Positions 43,865 through 54,800 of a stretch of DNA of 64,000 nucleotides are shown one piece after another. The notes below the pieces were generated by a model. That model was not told where the DNA came from, did not search any database, and saw nothing but the letters and a program-made list of their open reading frames with translations. How positions within the stretch are numbered: position 1 is the first letter of the stretch; every line of letters begins with the position of its first letter. Origin of the DNA: Singulisphaera sp. GP187. Lineage in GTDB: Bacteria; Planctomycetota; Planctomycetia; Isosphaerales; Isosphaeraceae. Made by a program: the position numbers and the translations under genes. The stretch lies in the NCBI RefSeq assembly GCF_900129635.1, contig NZ_FSRB01000002.1:1020727-1084726 (forward strand), read 5' to 3'.

Positions 43865-46164
43865 ATGAACACCGGGAGACAGCGACTTGTCGCGAGGGGC
43901 GCCATGGCCGCGTTGGCCCTGGCGGCCCTGTGGGGCGTCGGCGGGGATCGGGCTGCGCTCGCCGCGGAAGGCGACGAGGTCGAGTACACCTTCGGCCGGC
44001 CGGTGACGGACGACGAGCAGACGTATGACTGGTACCGCAAGACCCACTCCGACTGGGCCGCCAAACGCTATGGCGTGGACCCGAACGCCGTCGGCGACGG
44101 CATGGACACCTGGCACTGGTGGTGCGGCGTCGACAACCCAGGGTTCTGGCGCGAGATGGCCAAGCTCACCAGCAAGAATGAAAACGTGCTCACCGCCCGG
44201 ATTGATCTTCTGCGGATGTTGCACACCTTGCCGCGTTCCCAGCGGTGGGAAAAGATCGGGCTCATCAACGATCCCGATTGCGTGGCCGCCGACAAACCGG
44301 ACCAATACGGCCTCCGGATTGACCGGATGAAGGACGGCACGCTCACCTGGGATCCGGACGTTTTCGGCTTCTCCAGCGGTGTTGTCGGCCTGCAACTCTT
44401 CAAGAACTAGAACTTCGACGCGAAGAAATGGTCCATCGACAAATACCTCGATGATGCGCGTAGTGTCGAGCCGCCGTACCTCGTTGGGATGGCCTGCACC
44501 GTGTGCCACACGGCCTTTAACCCCAACCGGCCGCCGAAGAACCCGGCCGAGCCGAACTGGGAAAACTTAGATTCTCACATCGGCAGCCAGTACTTTCGCG
44601 AAGGGATGCTGTTCGGTTTCGACATGCCGAAGGATTCCTTTGCCTGGCAGTACCTGCACAACCAATCGCCGGGCACGAGCGAGACGACGCGCTTCCCGAC
44701 GGACTTCATCAACGGCCCGATCCTGATCAACTCGATTTACCGCCTGAATGATCGCCTCAAGCTGGCGCACGCGGATCGAATCTCGCCCGAGCAAAAGGTC
44801 ATGATGCAGTCGATCAACAAGCACCTCGGCTTGCCCGAGAACGACGGCATCGGCGGAACCGACGCCGAGCCGACGTACCGCTCCCCGAGGGTCCTGTCGA
44901 CCGGGGCCGACTCGATGGGCCTGGTGATCGCCGGAACCCGCGTCTACGTCAACGAGGGGTCCGGACACAAGGATTGGTTGCCAACCTGGGCCCTGAACCC
45001 GTACGACCTCAAGGGGAGCCGGGAACGCGGCTTCAAGCAAGAGGAATTCAACATTCTGGGCAAGATACGCAAGGATCCCAAGGCCCCTGGATGCAGACCG
45101 AGGCTCGCATGCCGAACATGGCGCTCTACCTGAGCACCCACGATGGCTTCCCGCTCAAGGATGCCATCGAGGCCGAGGGAAGAGGGGGCAAAAACGGCAA
45201 GGATTATCTCGCGACGGACGCGGATGTTCTCCGCAAGGGGAAGATCGCCTTCGCCGATCACTGCGCCCGCTGCCATAGCAGCAAGAAGCCCGACAACCTG
45301 CCCGAGGATGCCGAGGCTCAGAAGAAAGCCTGGCGCGAGCTTGTGCTGCGGGACGACTTCCTCGCGGACAACTTCCTGTCCGACGACGAACGCTACCCCT
45401 GCTCGGAGCTGGGTACGCACATCGGGCGCACCCTGAGCTCCAACTGGGATGCGGGCGGTGGCTACGGGCAGATGTCCAGCCTCGGGTTCAAACTCAACCA
45501 GGAAGGCACCGAGCAGGTGTTCGACCATGACAGGGACGGCAAGCCAATCCCGCTGTACAACCCGCTGACTGGCAAGCACGACATCAAGTTCACCACCAAG
45601 AGGCTTTTCTACCGCACGCCGCCCCTGGTGAGCGTGTGGGCGACGGCGCCCTACCTGCACAACAACTCGGTCGGATCGTACAACGGCGACCCGTCCGTGG
45701 CTGGCCGCATGGCCGCCTACGAGGATGGCATGGCCAAGCTGCTCTGGCCAGAACGGCGGCTGGGAGTCCGTTCGATGTTGGTCACCACGCAGGACAGCAA
45801 ACTTCCGGACTTCCTCCCAATGCTGATGAAGGTGATGTCGGAGTTCTCGGACTTGTCCGGCCTGGACCTTGATCTGGTCAACGTTCCTAATTGGACACCT
45901 GTTAACTTGATTATGAGACTGCACGCGAAGGACGTGACGTCGGTACTGCAGGACTACGTGGACGGCATCCTGCAGGGCGAGCCCGGGGAGAAGTTCGCCG
46001 AGCTGCGGTCGAAGAACCAGGCGCTTGGCCAGCAGCGGCTGATGGAGAAGCTCGTCGAGGTCAACATGTGCCCGGACTTCATCGAAGACCGGGGCCACAC
46101 CTACGGGCGTGAACTCGGTGATGACGACAAGCGTGCGCTCATCGAGTACATGAAGCACTTCTGA
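43865..46164 (+). pseudogene. Di-haem c-type cytochrome (RoxA/MauG-like), broken by a stop and a frameshift
   Basis: ATG 43865 after GAGAGGGG gives a signal peptide ending in ALAAEG. The frame meets an amber codon at 44408-44410, continues unchanged in the same frame to about 45085, then shifts by -1 in the run around 45081-45090, and is open to 46164. Joined, the product would be about 765 residues with two haem sites, CTVCH (44495-44509) and CARCH (45262-45276), and the motif RTPPLVSVWATAPYLHNNSV common in RoxA-like and related di-haem proteins. Periplasmic electron transfer or peroxidase/oxygenase chemistry would be expected. Two independent lesions point to a pseudogene unless the sequence is in error. 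Confidence 0.8.
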
Positions 46165-46232
46165 GCATCGGTCACGCCTCGATCGTGCGCCGAGTCATTG
46201 AGCGGGACGATTGTCGTCAAAGCGAGGGCAAA

Positions 46233-47657
46233 ATGACCGCCGTCAATCTTCAAGCGACTGACACGACTTTGGAAACGAGAAATACCGGAGCGGAAATCGT
46301 CGAGAGGGTGGCCAAGGCGCGGGCAAGCTTCCGCGGCGGTCGGACGCGCGACGTCTCGTGGCGTCGCGCGCAGCTCGAGGCTCTGAAGCGGCTCCTGAAG
46401 GAGGAGGAGTCCGCGATCTACGAGGCGTTGTGGGCCGATCTCCGCAAGCCCCGGCTCGAAGGCTACCTCACCGAGGTCGGCTTCGTGATCGCGGAGATTG
46501 GCGATGCCCTGCAGCACCTCGACCGGTGGATGAAGCCGGAGCGGACGCACACGTCGCTCCTGGCCCAGCCCGGGAAGTCCTGGACGACGCCCGATCCCCT
46601 CGGCGTGGTCCTCGTGATTGGCACCTGGAACTACCCCGTCCAGTTGCTCCTCGCGCCTCTGGTTGGCGCCCTGGCCGGCGGCAACGCGGCGGTCCTGAAG
46701 CCGTCGGAGATCGCGGCGCGCACCTCGGCCCTGATGGCGGACCTGGTGCCGCGATACCTCGATCCGGAGTCCGTCGCGGTGATCCAGGGCGGGGCCGACG
46801 AGACCCAGGCCCTGCTGGAGGAGCGGTTCGACCTGATCTTCTTCACCGGGGGCAGCCGGGTCGGCCAGATCGTGCTCGAGAAGGCCGCCAGGCACCTCAC
46901 TCCCGTCGTCCTCGAGCTGGGTGGCAAGTCGCCGTGCCTGGTGGACCGGGACGCGTCGCTGGAGGTCGCCGCCCGGCGGATCGTCTGGGGCCGGTTCAGC
47001 AACGCCGGCCAGACCTGCGTGGCTCCCGACTATGTGCTGGTGCACGAGGCCGTCGAGATGGAGCTGCTCAAGCACCTGCGTGCCGCGGTGGCGGCCTTCT
47101 ACGGCGACGACCCCAGGACGAGCCCCGACTACTGCCGTATCGTCAACGACCGCAACTTCGAGAGGCTGTCGAAGCTGCTCCGCGACGGCGAGGTCGTCTG
47201 CGGGGGCCAGGCCGATGCCAAGGAACGATACATCGCCCCGACCATCCTCCAGGGAGTGCCGCCCGAAGCGCCAGTCATGCGCGAGGAGATCTTCGGCCCC
47301 ATCCTGCCCGTGCTCGCCGACCCCAGCATGGACGCGGCGATCGAGTTCGTGGCGGACCGACCTTCGCCCCTCGCGCTCTATGTCTTCTCCCACAACGAGG
47401 CGACCCAGCACAAGGTCATCGATCGGACGAGCTCGGGCAACGTCTGCATCAACGACGTCCTGATGCACATGGTCGTGCCGGAGCTCCCCTTCGGCGGCGT
47501 CGGCGAGAGCGGCATGGGCCGCTACCACGGCCGATGGAGCTTCGAGATGTTCACCCACCGCAAGGGCGTGCTCGCCAGGTCGATCCATCTCGACCTGCCC
47601 GTCCGCTACCCGCCGTATTCCGACGGACACCTGGCGTTGCTGAGGCTCATCGATTGA
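46233..47657 (+). CDS. NAD(P)-dependent aldehyde dehydrogenase, ALDH3-like (474 aa)
   Basis: ATG 46233 follows GAGGG. Family motifs are complete: VLVIGTWNYPVQLLLAPLVG, the nucleotide-binding FFTGGSRVGQ, the general-base Glu in VLELGGKSPCLV, the nucleophile Cys in NAGQTCVAPDYVL, and EIFGPILPV. The short length and the WNYP motif place it near class 3 / coniferyl or fatty aldehyde dehydrogenases. It oxidises an aldehyde, plausibly the one made by the upstream decarboxylase. A stub of an NADH dehydrogenase follows 22 bases later. Confidence 0.92.
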   Translation: MTAVNLQATDTTLETRNTGAEIVERVAKARASFRGGRTRDVSWRRAQLEALKRLLKEEESAIYEALWADLRKPRLEGYLTEVGFVIAEIGDALQHLDRWMKPERTHTSLLAQPGKSWTTPDPLGVVLVIGTWNYPVQLLLAPLVGALAGGNAAVLKPSEIAARTSALMADLVPRYLDPESVAVIQGGADETQALLEERFDLIFFTGGSRVGQIVLEKAARHLTPVVLELGGKSPCLVDRDASLEVAARRIVWGRFSNAGQTCVAPDYVLVHEAVEMELLKHLRAAVAAFYGDDPRTSPDYCRIVNDRNFERLSKLLRDGEVVCGGQADAKERYIAPTILQGVPPEAPVMREEIFGPILPVLADPSMDAAIEFVADRPSPLALYVFSHNEATQHKVIDRTSSGNVCINDVLMHMVVPELPFGGVGESGMGRYHGRWSFEMFTHRKGVLARSIHLDLPVRYPPYSDGHLALLRLID

Positions 47658-47679
47658 TCTGATCCGAGGAAGTTGCGGG

Positions 47680-47850
47680 ATGAAACACAGGGCGGCGGGT
47701 CGATCGAAGGTCGTGATCGTCGGAGGGGGATTCGCGGGGCTGCGGGTTGCGAAATCGCTCCGCAGTTCCGCGGTGCGGGTCACGCTCCTCGACCGACTCG
47801 ATGATCACCACCCTTGGGTTCGCCGGGCTGTACCTCCTGCTCGCTTTTGA
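47680..47850 (+). pseudogene. N-terminal stub of a type II NADH dehydrogenase (56 codons)
   Basis: ATG 47680 after GAGGAAG encodes SKVVIVGGGFAGLRVAKSL, the FAD-binding GxGxxG fingerprint, then VRVTLLDRLDDHHPW, and then loses similarity and stops. A real NDH-2 has over 400 residues and continues with a HLFQPLLYQ-type motif. The position right after the aldehyde dehydrogenase suggests it was the next gene of the same operon before a deletion. Confidence 0.75.
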
Positions 47851-47981
47851 TTCTCGAGCGTGAAGAAGCGGTTCCGCACGATGGGGTGTCAACCCGTATC
47901 GTGGGGAACCGTTCTTTTTTTTTCTCACTTGTGAATTGATCGGATGAAAATCCGAGGTGATGATCTGGTCGTAAGCAAAAA

Positions 47982-48437
47982 CTATCGTGTGTAACGCCGA
48001 AAAGTTGGGGTCTGGTCGGTTCGGAAGCCCCAGTCGTTCTCCACGATCACACCACCCACGAGGGCGGAGGCCGAGACCGTCAAATTCGGGCCGACGACGA
48101 TGCCGACGTGGCCGGTTGCGTCGGCGTAGCGGTGCGCCTCCGCGACGACGTCACCAGGCAGAGGGCTGGTGACGACGTCCCAGCCACTGATTGCGACCTT
48201 GGGATCGGCCCACTCGCCTGCCGTCGGCGGCCGGCTGAATATCAGGTACATCGAGACCTTGGGCGGCGGCGTGACTCCGGCTTCCACCGCGACATCGAAG
48301 ACGAATTTATTGCATTTGTTGGTGTTTGCCGCGAAATCATCCTTCGCGACGCTGTACATCCAGGCCTTCGAACCCACCTTACTCCGCGCAACTCGTACGA
48401 TATCGGAAGCCAGAGATGACACGGGCGACTTCTCCAT
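47982..48437 (-). CDS. Small NlpC/P60- or CHAP-like protein (151 aa)
   Basis: ATG 48437. The pattern is that of a papain-like cell-wall amidase: helix SDIVRVARSKVGSKAW, Cys42 in NTNKCNKFVFDVAVEAG as nucleophile, WDVVTSPLPGDVVAEA, and His110 in DATGHVGIVVG as general base. No signal peptide or membrane segment is visible, which is unusual for a housekeeping hydrolase and more like a secreted effector or a protein acting inside the cell. No neighbouring immunity or secretion gene is evident. The assignment is by motif only. Confidence 0.65.
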   Translation of the reverse strand: MEKSPVSSLASDIVRVARSKVGSKAWMYSVAKDDFAANTNKCNKFVFDVAVEAGVTPPPKVSMYLIFSRPPTAGEWADPKVAISGWDVVTSPLPGDVVAEAHRYADATGHVGIVVGPNLTVSASALVGGVIVENDWGFRTDQTPTFRRYTR

Positions 48438-48697
48438 GACCTTGGGGGGAATAAAAGCGGTAAGAACGATTCTGGGACCCGCGTGGTCCGGCCGCTTGGG
48501 CCTTCGTTGAAGTCACCGAGCGGCCTCCCTCCGTCTCTCGTCCGCTGATCGTGGCCGATCCGCCTTGGTCAGACTCCAGTGGCTTGTTCGGGCGTTATCG
48601 ATTCCCGAAGTAGACGCGGCCGTCGCTTGTTTGTGACGGATCGCCGTCGCCGCTGAGGTGAGGTTTCGAATCGGCCGAGCTTGTGTGGTGTTCGGTG

Positions 48698-50851
48698 TTA
48701 CTGACGATCGGCGGACGAATTGCGGAGCAATCGCAGCGCGTTGGCGGTAACGAGCAGGCTGGTGCCCAGGTCGGCGGCGATGGCCATGGCCAGGGTGGCG
48801 TAGCCGAGGGCGGCAAGCAGGAGGACGAGGGCCTTGGTTCCCAGGGCCAAACCGATGTTCTGACGGATCCGGGCCAGGGTTTTCCGGCTGTGGCGAACCA
48901 GCCAGGGCAAGGCGTTCAGGTCGTCGGCCATCAGGACCACGTCGGCCGTATCGAGGGCCGCGCCGCTGGAGATGCCGCCGAGTGCCACGCTGACCCGGGC
49001 GGTCGCCAGCGCGGGGGCGTCGTTCACGCCGTCGCCGACCATGCCCGTGGCGCCATGGCGCGCGTCGAGTTCGGTGATCGCGTTGACTTTCTCGGCGGGG
49101 AGCAGACCGGAGCGGTGCTCGATGATCCCGAGCTCCTGGGCCATGGCTGCGGCGGTCGGTGGGTTATCGCCGGTGAGCATCACGGTCTGGATCCCCAGGG
49201 CGTTCAACTCGGCGAGAATGCGCGCGGCCTCGGGGCGCGCCTGGTCGGCGAGCCGGATCCAACCGAGCGGGCCGGACTGAGCGCTCAGGGCGACGGCCGT
49301 CCCCGCGTTCCGTTCGGCCGAATCGAGTCGGGCGTGGAACTCAGGGGGGCAAAGGCCGGACTCGTCAAGGAAACGATGGCTGCCGATATGATACTCCACC
49401 GCATCGACGAGCCCCGATGCGCCCCGGCCGGGCTCGGCTCGGTAGCCGTCGGCCAGCGGAACGATCAGGCTGCGCTGGCGGGCGTGGCGCGCGATCGCGC
49501 GGCCGAGGACATGGCCGCCGCGATCGCCCAGGGCGGCGGCGATCCGAAGCACCTCTTCGCCATCGCTCCCGTCGGTGGAGACAACCTCGACGACGTCGGG
49601 CTCGCCTCGGGTGAGCGTACCCGTTTTGTCGAACGCGAGGACCCGAAGCTGACCGAACTCTTCGAGAAATTCTCCGCCCTTGACGAGAATCCCACGCCGG
49701 GCCGCCGCCGTCAGGCCACTGACGATCGCCACCGGGGTCGAGATGACCAAGGCGCACGGGCAGGCGATCACGAGCGCGACGAGTCCGCGACCGAACCATG
49801 TCCCCCATTGGGCCGAGCCCGGCGGCGTTCCCGTGGTGATCAGGAGGACGGGGGGGACGATCATGATCAACGCGGCAATCGCCATCACGGTGGGCGTGTA
49901 GATCGCGGCGAACCGGCCGATTCGACGCTCCACCGGCGCCCGGGCGGCCTGGGCGTCGCGGACCTGCGCGATGATCCGTGAGATCAGGGCATTGCCGATC
50001 GGTCCGGCCGCGTCAATCTCGAGCGCCCCCTCGCCGTTGACCGTCCCCGCGAAGACCGGGTCGCCCAGCTCACGCGGCACCGGGACCGACTCACCGGTGA
50101 TCGCTTTTTGATCGACGCTCGAGCGGCCGGAGACAACGGCCCCGTCGATCGGGATCCGGTCCCCTGCCCTAACGTGGACGCGGTCACCTGCTTTGAGCTC
50201 GCTGGCGGCGACGACCCGGATCGTGCCGTCCGCGGCGACGACCTCAGCGGTCTCGGGCGCGATCTCCAGCAGTCGCCTGACAGCCCGGCGTGCCCGGTCC
50301 AGGCTGAACCGCTCGAGGGCCTCGGACAGGCCGAAGAGGAAGGCCACAGTCGCCGCCTCGTCCCATTGGCCCAGGGCCAAAGCGCCTGCGACGGCCACGG
50401 TCATCAAGACGTGGATGTCGAACCGGAACTTGACGAGCCCGCGAATGGCTTTCGGAAACAGCTCATATCCACCGAAGAGGATCGCCAGTAGGTAGGCCGC
50501 TCGCTCGAAGCCGGGATACCCTGATGAGGTCGACCCGAGCACGACTCCGACCAGCAGCGCCAGGCCCGATCCGAGGGTCGCCGCCCAGCGGCCGTTTCTC
50601 GTCCACCATCCATCCGCTTCGACGCTTTCCTCGACGAGCGAGGCGCGCATTCCTGCTTTTTGGGCCACGCGATCGGAGAGTTCACTCGGACCGATCCGCT
50701 CCGGCTCGTAATCGACCGTCATCGACCCGTGGATCAGGTCAAAGCCGAGGGCGAGCACGCCGGGAGCCTCACCCAGAGCGGCGCGGAGCTGTTCCATCTC
50801 GACGGCGCAATCGAGGCCGGCAACCTTGAACGTGCAGCGAGCTCGGCTCAT
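48698..50851 (-). CDS. Heavy-metal P1B-type ATPase, Zn/Cd/Pb-type (717 aa)
   Basis: ATG 50851 with GGAAAGGA upstream. The N-terminal metal-binding domain is reduced: FKVAGLDCAVEMEQL has one Cys where CxxC is usual. The membrane CPC motif lies in VALVIACPCALVISTPVA (about 362), the phosphorylated Asp in FDKTGTLTRGE (about 410), the TGES loop in AITGESVPVP, and the hinge in MVGDGVNDAPAL. The CPC followed by ALVISTP groups it with Zn/Cd/Pb/Co exporters. It pumps divalent metal from the cytoplasm using ATP. The gene is divergent from a RicT-like protein with a Cys-rich tail. Confidence 0.92.
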   Translation of the reverse strand: MSRARCTFKVAGLDCAVEMEQLRAALGEAPGVLALGFDLIHGSMTVDYEPERIGPSELSDRVAQKAGMRASLVEESVEADGWWTRNGRWAATLGSGLALLVGVVLGSTSSGYPGFERAAYLLAILFGGYELFPKAIRGLVKFRFDIHVLMTVAVAGALALGQWDEAATVAFLFGLSEALERFSLDRARRAVRRLLEIAPETAEVVAADGTIRVVAASELKAGDRVHVRAGDRIPIDGAVVSGRSSVDQKAITGESVPVPRELGDPVFAGTVNGEGALEIDAAGPIGNALISRIIAQVRDAQAARAPVERRIGRFAAIYTPTVMAIAALIMIVPPVLLITTGTPPGSAQWGTWFGRGLVALVIACPCALVISTPVAIVSGLTAAARRGILVKGGEFLEEFGQLRVLAFDKTGTLTRGEPDVVEVVSTDGSDGEEVLRIAAALGDRGGHVLGRAIARHARQRSLIVPLADGYRAEPGRGASGLVDAVEYHIGSHRFLDESGLCPPEFHARLDSAERNAGTAVALSAQSGPLGWIRLADQARPEAARILAELNALGIQTVMLTGDNPPTAAAMAQELGIIEHRSGLLPAEKVNAITELDARHGATGMVGDGVNDAPALATARVSVALGGISSGAALDTADVVLMADDLNALPWLVRHSRKTLARIRQNIGLALGTKALVLLLAALGYATLAMAIAADLGTSLLVTANALRLLRNSSADRQ

Positions 50852-51146
50852 GTTGGCAGTCCTTTCCGTCCGTGAGCAGGGGCACACGGCCCCGTCGTCC
50901 TGGGCCGCTTCGATCGGCGGGCACTCGAGGGATCGGGCGTAAAATCTGATCCGGCAAGGTCGCCCGTCGAAATTATAAGGTGAACGACGTCTTTCGAGAA
51001 CGCAATTGCCCCGCCCCGTTCTCGAAGTTGAGTGGATCAGGCCGGGTTGCGGCTCCCTGCTCCTCGAGTCGTTGCCTTGCGTACTCGGGTGAAATCACGA
51101 TAATCATGGAATGGTGGACGTCTGTCGGGTCAGGGTCGAGGACCGT

Positions 51147-51758
51147 ATGGCACACATGTACTTGATCCGCTACGGCTTGATGGCTCGGGTCGGAAGGTTT
51201 TCCGCGGACTCGGCCGACTTCGAGCGTGGCATGACGGTCGTGATCCGATCGCATCGTGGGACGGAACTTGGCGAAGTGCTCGCGCCTCTGTCCTCGGCGC
51301 CAGGCGAAGAAGAAACGCCGACCCGTGTGCTTCGCATCGCCGGTTCTGACGACTTGGAGCAGGCCCGCCAAGCCGAGTCGACCCGCCCGAGTCGATTCGA
51401 GATTTGTCAGCGACTCTTTCAGGATGGTGTTTGGCCGATGGAACTGATCGACGTCGAACCATTGCTCGACGATCGCCGGACGGTCCTCCACTACCTGGGG
51501 CCGCATCGCCTGGACGTGACCGGTTTGCTCTCGGCCTTTCGCTCGACGTACGACCTTGACGTGATGCTCGAACCGGTCGGCCGCGACGTGCCGGATGAGG
51601 AAGTGGCTGAAGACAATGTCGAAGCCGGAGGCTGCGGAAGTTGTGGCTCCGACGGAGGGGGTTGTGGCTCAGCAGGCGGGGGTTGTGGTACGGGCGGCTG
51701 CTCCGACTGTGGGGTCAAGAAGCTGATTGCGGGGAGTCGTCGCCACGCCGCCCGGTGA
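51147..51758 (+). CDS. PSP1 / RicT-like protein with Cys/Gly-rich tail (203 aa)
   Basis: ATG 51147 with GAGG upstream. Residues 1-150 are a PSP1 C-terminal domain as in RicT (YaaT): MYLIRYGLMARVGRF, the VIRSHRGTELGEVL motif, and VWPMELIDVEPLLDDRRTVLHYLG. RicT partners RicA/RicF in an Fe-S complex that affects RNase Y action in Bacillus. The C-terminal 45 residues contain eight Cys among Gly/Ser (GGCGSCGSDGGGCG and GGCGTGGCSDCG), a likely metal or cluster ligand. Partners are not in the window. The 295-bp divergent gap before it should hold both promoters. Confidence 0.85.
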   Translation: MAHMYLIRYGLMARVGRFSADSADFERGMTVVIRSHRGTELGEVLAPLSSAPGEEETPTRVLRIAGSDDLEQARQAESTRPSRFEICQRLFQDGVWPMELIDVEPLLDDRRTVLHYLGPHRLDVTGLLSAFRSTYDLDVMLEPVGRDVPDEEVAEDNVEAGGCGSCGSDGGGCGSAGGGCGTGGCSDCGVKKLIAGSRRHAAR

Positions 51759-51865
51759 TGCGTCTGGGTGTGCGTCTTCGGATGTCCTGCGGGAGTGGGG
51801 CCAGGATGTCCTGCGGGAGTACATCTGGGAGGGCCGCCCGGTGATGCCGCTCGGAGAGCCGCAAT

Positions 51866-54800
51866 TCACCGGGACTTGATTTGCGGCGGGCGGACGCGGT
51901 CGCGGAGACCGTCGAAGTTCGAGTCTTTCTCGAAGGACTCCCCGAGGAGCTTCGGATTGGTCTTGGCGACCTCCGTGAGCTCCTCAACCACGCGCTGGAC
52001 GAGGCTCGCGTTGGACTTGGCGGCCGATGCATAGGCGCGGGCGAGAGCGTAGTGGGACTCGCCCAACATCGACTGATACCGTTTGGCCTGCACCAGGCCG
52101 GCTTGCGCGACCTGGATCGCCGCTGCCGGCTGATTGGCCCGGAGGAGGTCGCTCGTTCGATGATGATAAATGCTGACCGCCCGTTTGTATTGGGGGATGA
52201 GCTCATCGAGACGAGGATGCTCGACCAGGTAGGCGAAGTCGGCCACGGCTTTGCAGTTCTTGAGCTTACGGAGAAGCATCGCGCGGTAGAATCGCGCCTC
52301 GAGGTGTTCGGGTTCAAGCCGGAGGATCTTGTCCAACTCGAGCAGCGCTTCGTCGGGACGATTGCGATCCCGGAACTGGGTGGCGCGGAGGACTCGAGTG
52401 TCGAGGTCGGCCTCTTCATCACTCATCGGGATCGGCTCGACGTGATTTGAGTCACGAGCCGTCCCGGTGCGATCGGCGGAGCCCATCGCCTCCAGGCGGA
52501 ACTTGAGCGTCAGGACTTCGTTTTGGCTGCCCGTGAGCAGTTCGATGCGGTCGAGGTCGGAAACGACATGGTCTCCCTGCCCTAGCCGGCTACGTACGTA
52601 GGTTTGGTTGCGGGTCGAGACCGTGTGGTCGGGGTCGAGCTCCAACGCCTTGGTGCACTCCTCAAGCGCGGCGTCGTACTGTCCCAACATGAACAGGCAG
52701 CCGGCGAGTTGAGCGCGTAAGGCGACGTTCCGCGGGCGTTGGGCGATGCACCGTCTCAGGTGCTCGACGGCCGCGAGTTGGTCGCCCAGGCGAAACGCAA
52801 CCGTCGAGGCGCGGTAGTGGCCCCAGAAGGAATCGGGGCGGGCCTTGAGTACCGCCTGGTAATGAGCGAGGGCGGCGCGTGCATGCCTTGGTTCCGCCTC
52901 GATGCCTCGCAGGTAGTCTTCGATCCAGAGCGCCGATCGGGCCGGGTTGCCTGGGGGAATCGCGATCGGTCTCGCGGTGGTTTCCTTAATCTGCTCGAGG
53001 AGTAGGCGGCGCTGGGTTTGGAGCGGACCGAACGGAGTTCGGCTCACGACCTGATCGAGCAGAGCCTGAGCCCTGAGCCAATCGTCGGGTGACTTGGGAC
53101 GCTCGCCGAGGGCCCTGGTATAGCGGAGAATTTGCTCCAGGAGCCAGGCCTCGAGCTCAGAGCGTTCCGGTTCGGGCAGGTTGCGCACGTCGTTACGGAG
53201 TCGCCAGTCGGCGTCCTCGAGAACGTTGTACCGATCGAGATGTTTGCGTGCGTTTTCGGCGGCAACTCCCTGCTTCTCGGGCGACCAATTCCCGAAGCGA
53301 CGGAAGAGGAACACGTCGGCTTCGTCGTGGTCCCAGAGGAGCGAGAGCTTGTCCTCGGCCTGTCTGCGCAGCGTGCTCTGGAACGAAGACCAGAGGACGG
53401 TCATGGCGGTGGCGCAGAGGACCAGGGCCAGGACCGTGGCGGCCAGGGCGAAACGTTGACGGCGTGCCCAGCGGCCGATGCGAAACCGCCAGGGGGGCTC
53501 CTCGGCGAACGCGAGGGGCCGGCCGGTTCGCCAGCGGTCGAGGTCGTCGGCTAATTCCGACGCCTGGCCGTAGCGGTCGGCCCGATCGGGGGCCAAGCAT
53601 CGCGCCAGGATCGAGCGCAGGCCTCGCGGAACCGAGGAGCGTCCTAGCCATCGCAGCGCATCGTCACCGTTACGCCCCGATTCGACGAGCATCACGGCGA
53701 TCTCTTGCCGAGTCCGGGCCTTTGCCTGCGGGAGGTCGGGGGATCGGCCGGTGAGTGTCTCCAGCAAGACGATCCCGAGCGCGAAAATGTCGGCCCGATG
53801 CCGGTCCGCGGCGCTTGGGGTCGACGACCGTTGCGATTCAGCCACCGCCTGCAGCCGTTCGGGAGCCATGTAGGCGAGAGTACCGCCCGTGTCGGCCGGT
53901 AAGTCCGAGGCCCCAGGGAGTCGCCAGCCGACCGCCAGGTTGAAGTCGAGCAGCATCGGATTGCCGTCGGCCGTCAGCAGAATGTTCGACGGCTTGATGT
54001 CGCCGTGCGCCACGCCCCGGACGTAGGCATGGTCGAGCGCTTCGGCCAATCGAGCGACCGTCCAGGCGGTCGCGGCCGGGTACGACAACCCTTCGACGAT
54101 TTCGCGGGCGGGCCGGGCCAGATTGGCCTTGGGAAACTCGGGCGCGGAGACCCGGTCCAGGTCGGAGAGTAAGTCGCGACCGGACTTCGGGCGGCTCCCG
54201 ATCCGCCGCCGTTCGGCCAGGACGCTGGCCAGGGTTGCCCCGCCGAGGAAGGGGAGGCAGATGAGCTGAAGCGTCCCGTTCTCGGCCGACCCATGCCAGA
54301 GCACCTCGACGATGTGCGAGTGCCGAGCGCGGGCCAGTAGCCTCGGCTCTAGGGTCAGCCGGGTCGAAATCTTCAGGACCACCAACCGGTCGTCGAGATT
54401 CGTCTGCTCCGCGAGATAGACGCGTGCGAACGACCCGCGCCCCAGTTCGCGTTTGAGGATGTACGGACCGATCTCGTCCCCGACTTCGGGCAAGATGTCC
54501 GGGTCGGACCACTCGCGGAGTTGCGTCGAGCTCAGGGCGCCATGGAGCCGGAAGAGCCGATCGAGCGACGCTTCGCGGTCGGGAAACCGTCGTAAAAACT
54601 CGCTGGGGTCGGGGGCGAGCCCGTTCGACTCGGCGAGACAGAACTCGTGGTAGATCAACTCGACGATGTCGGCCGGATGGGCGGTCGACATTCGTCCCAG
54701 GAACGCCTCGACCTGGGGTCGTTCGCCCCGATCCCAGCCCTCCGTCAACTCCGCGACGATCGCCTCGAGCGACCCGGCGGCGAGTGGGCTGGAATCCGCC

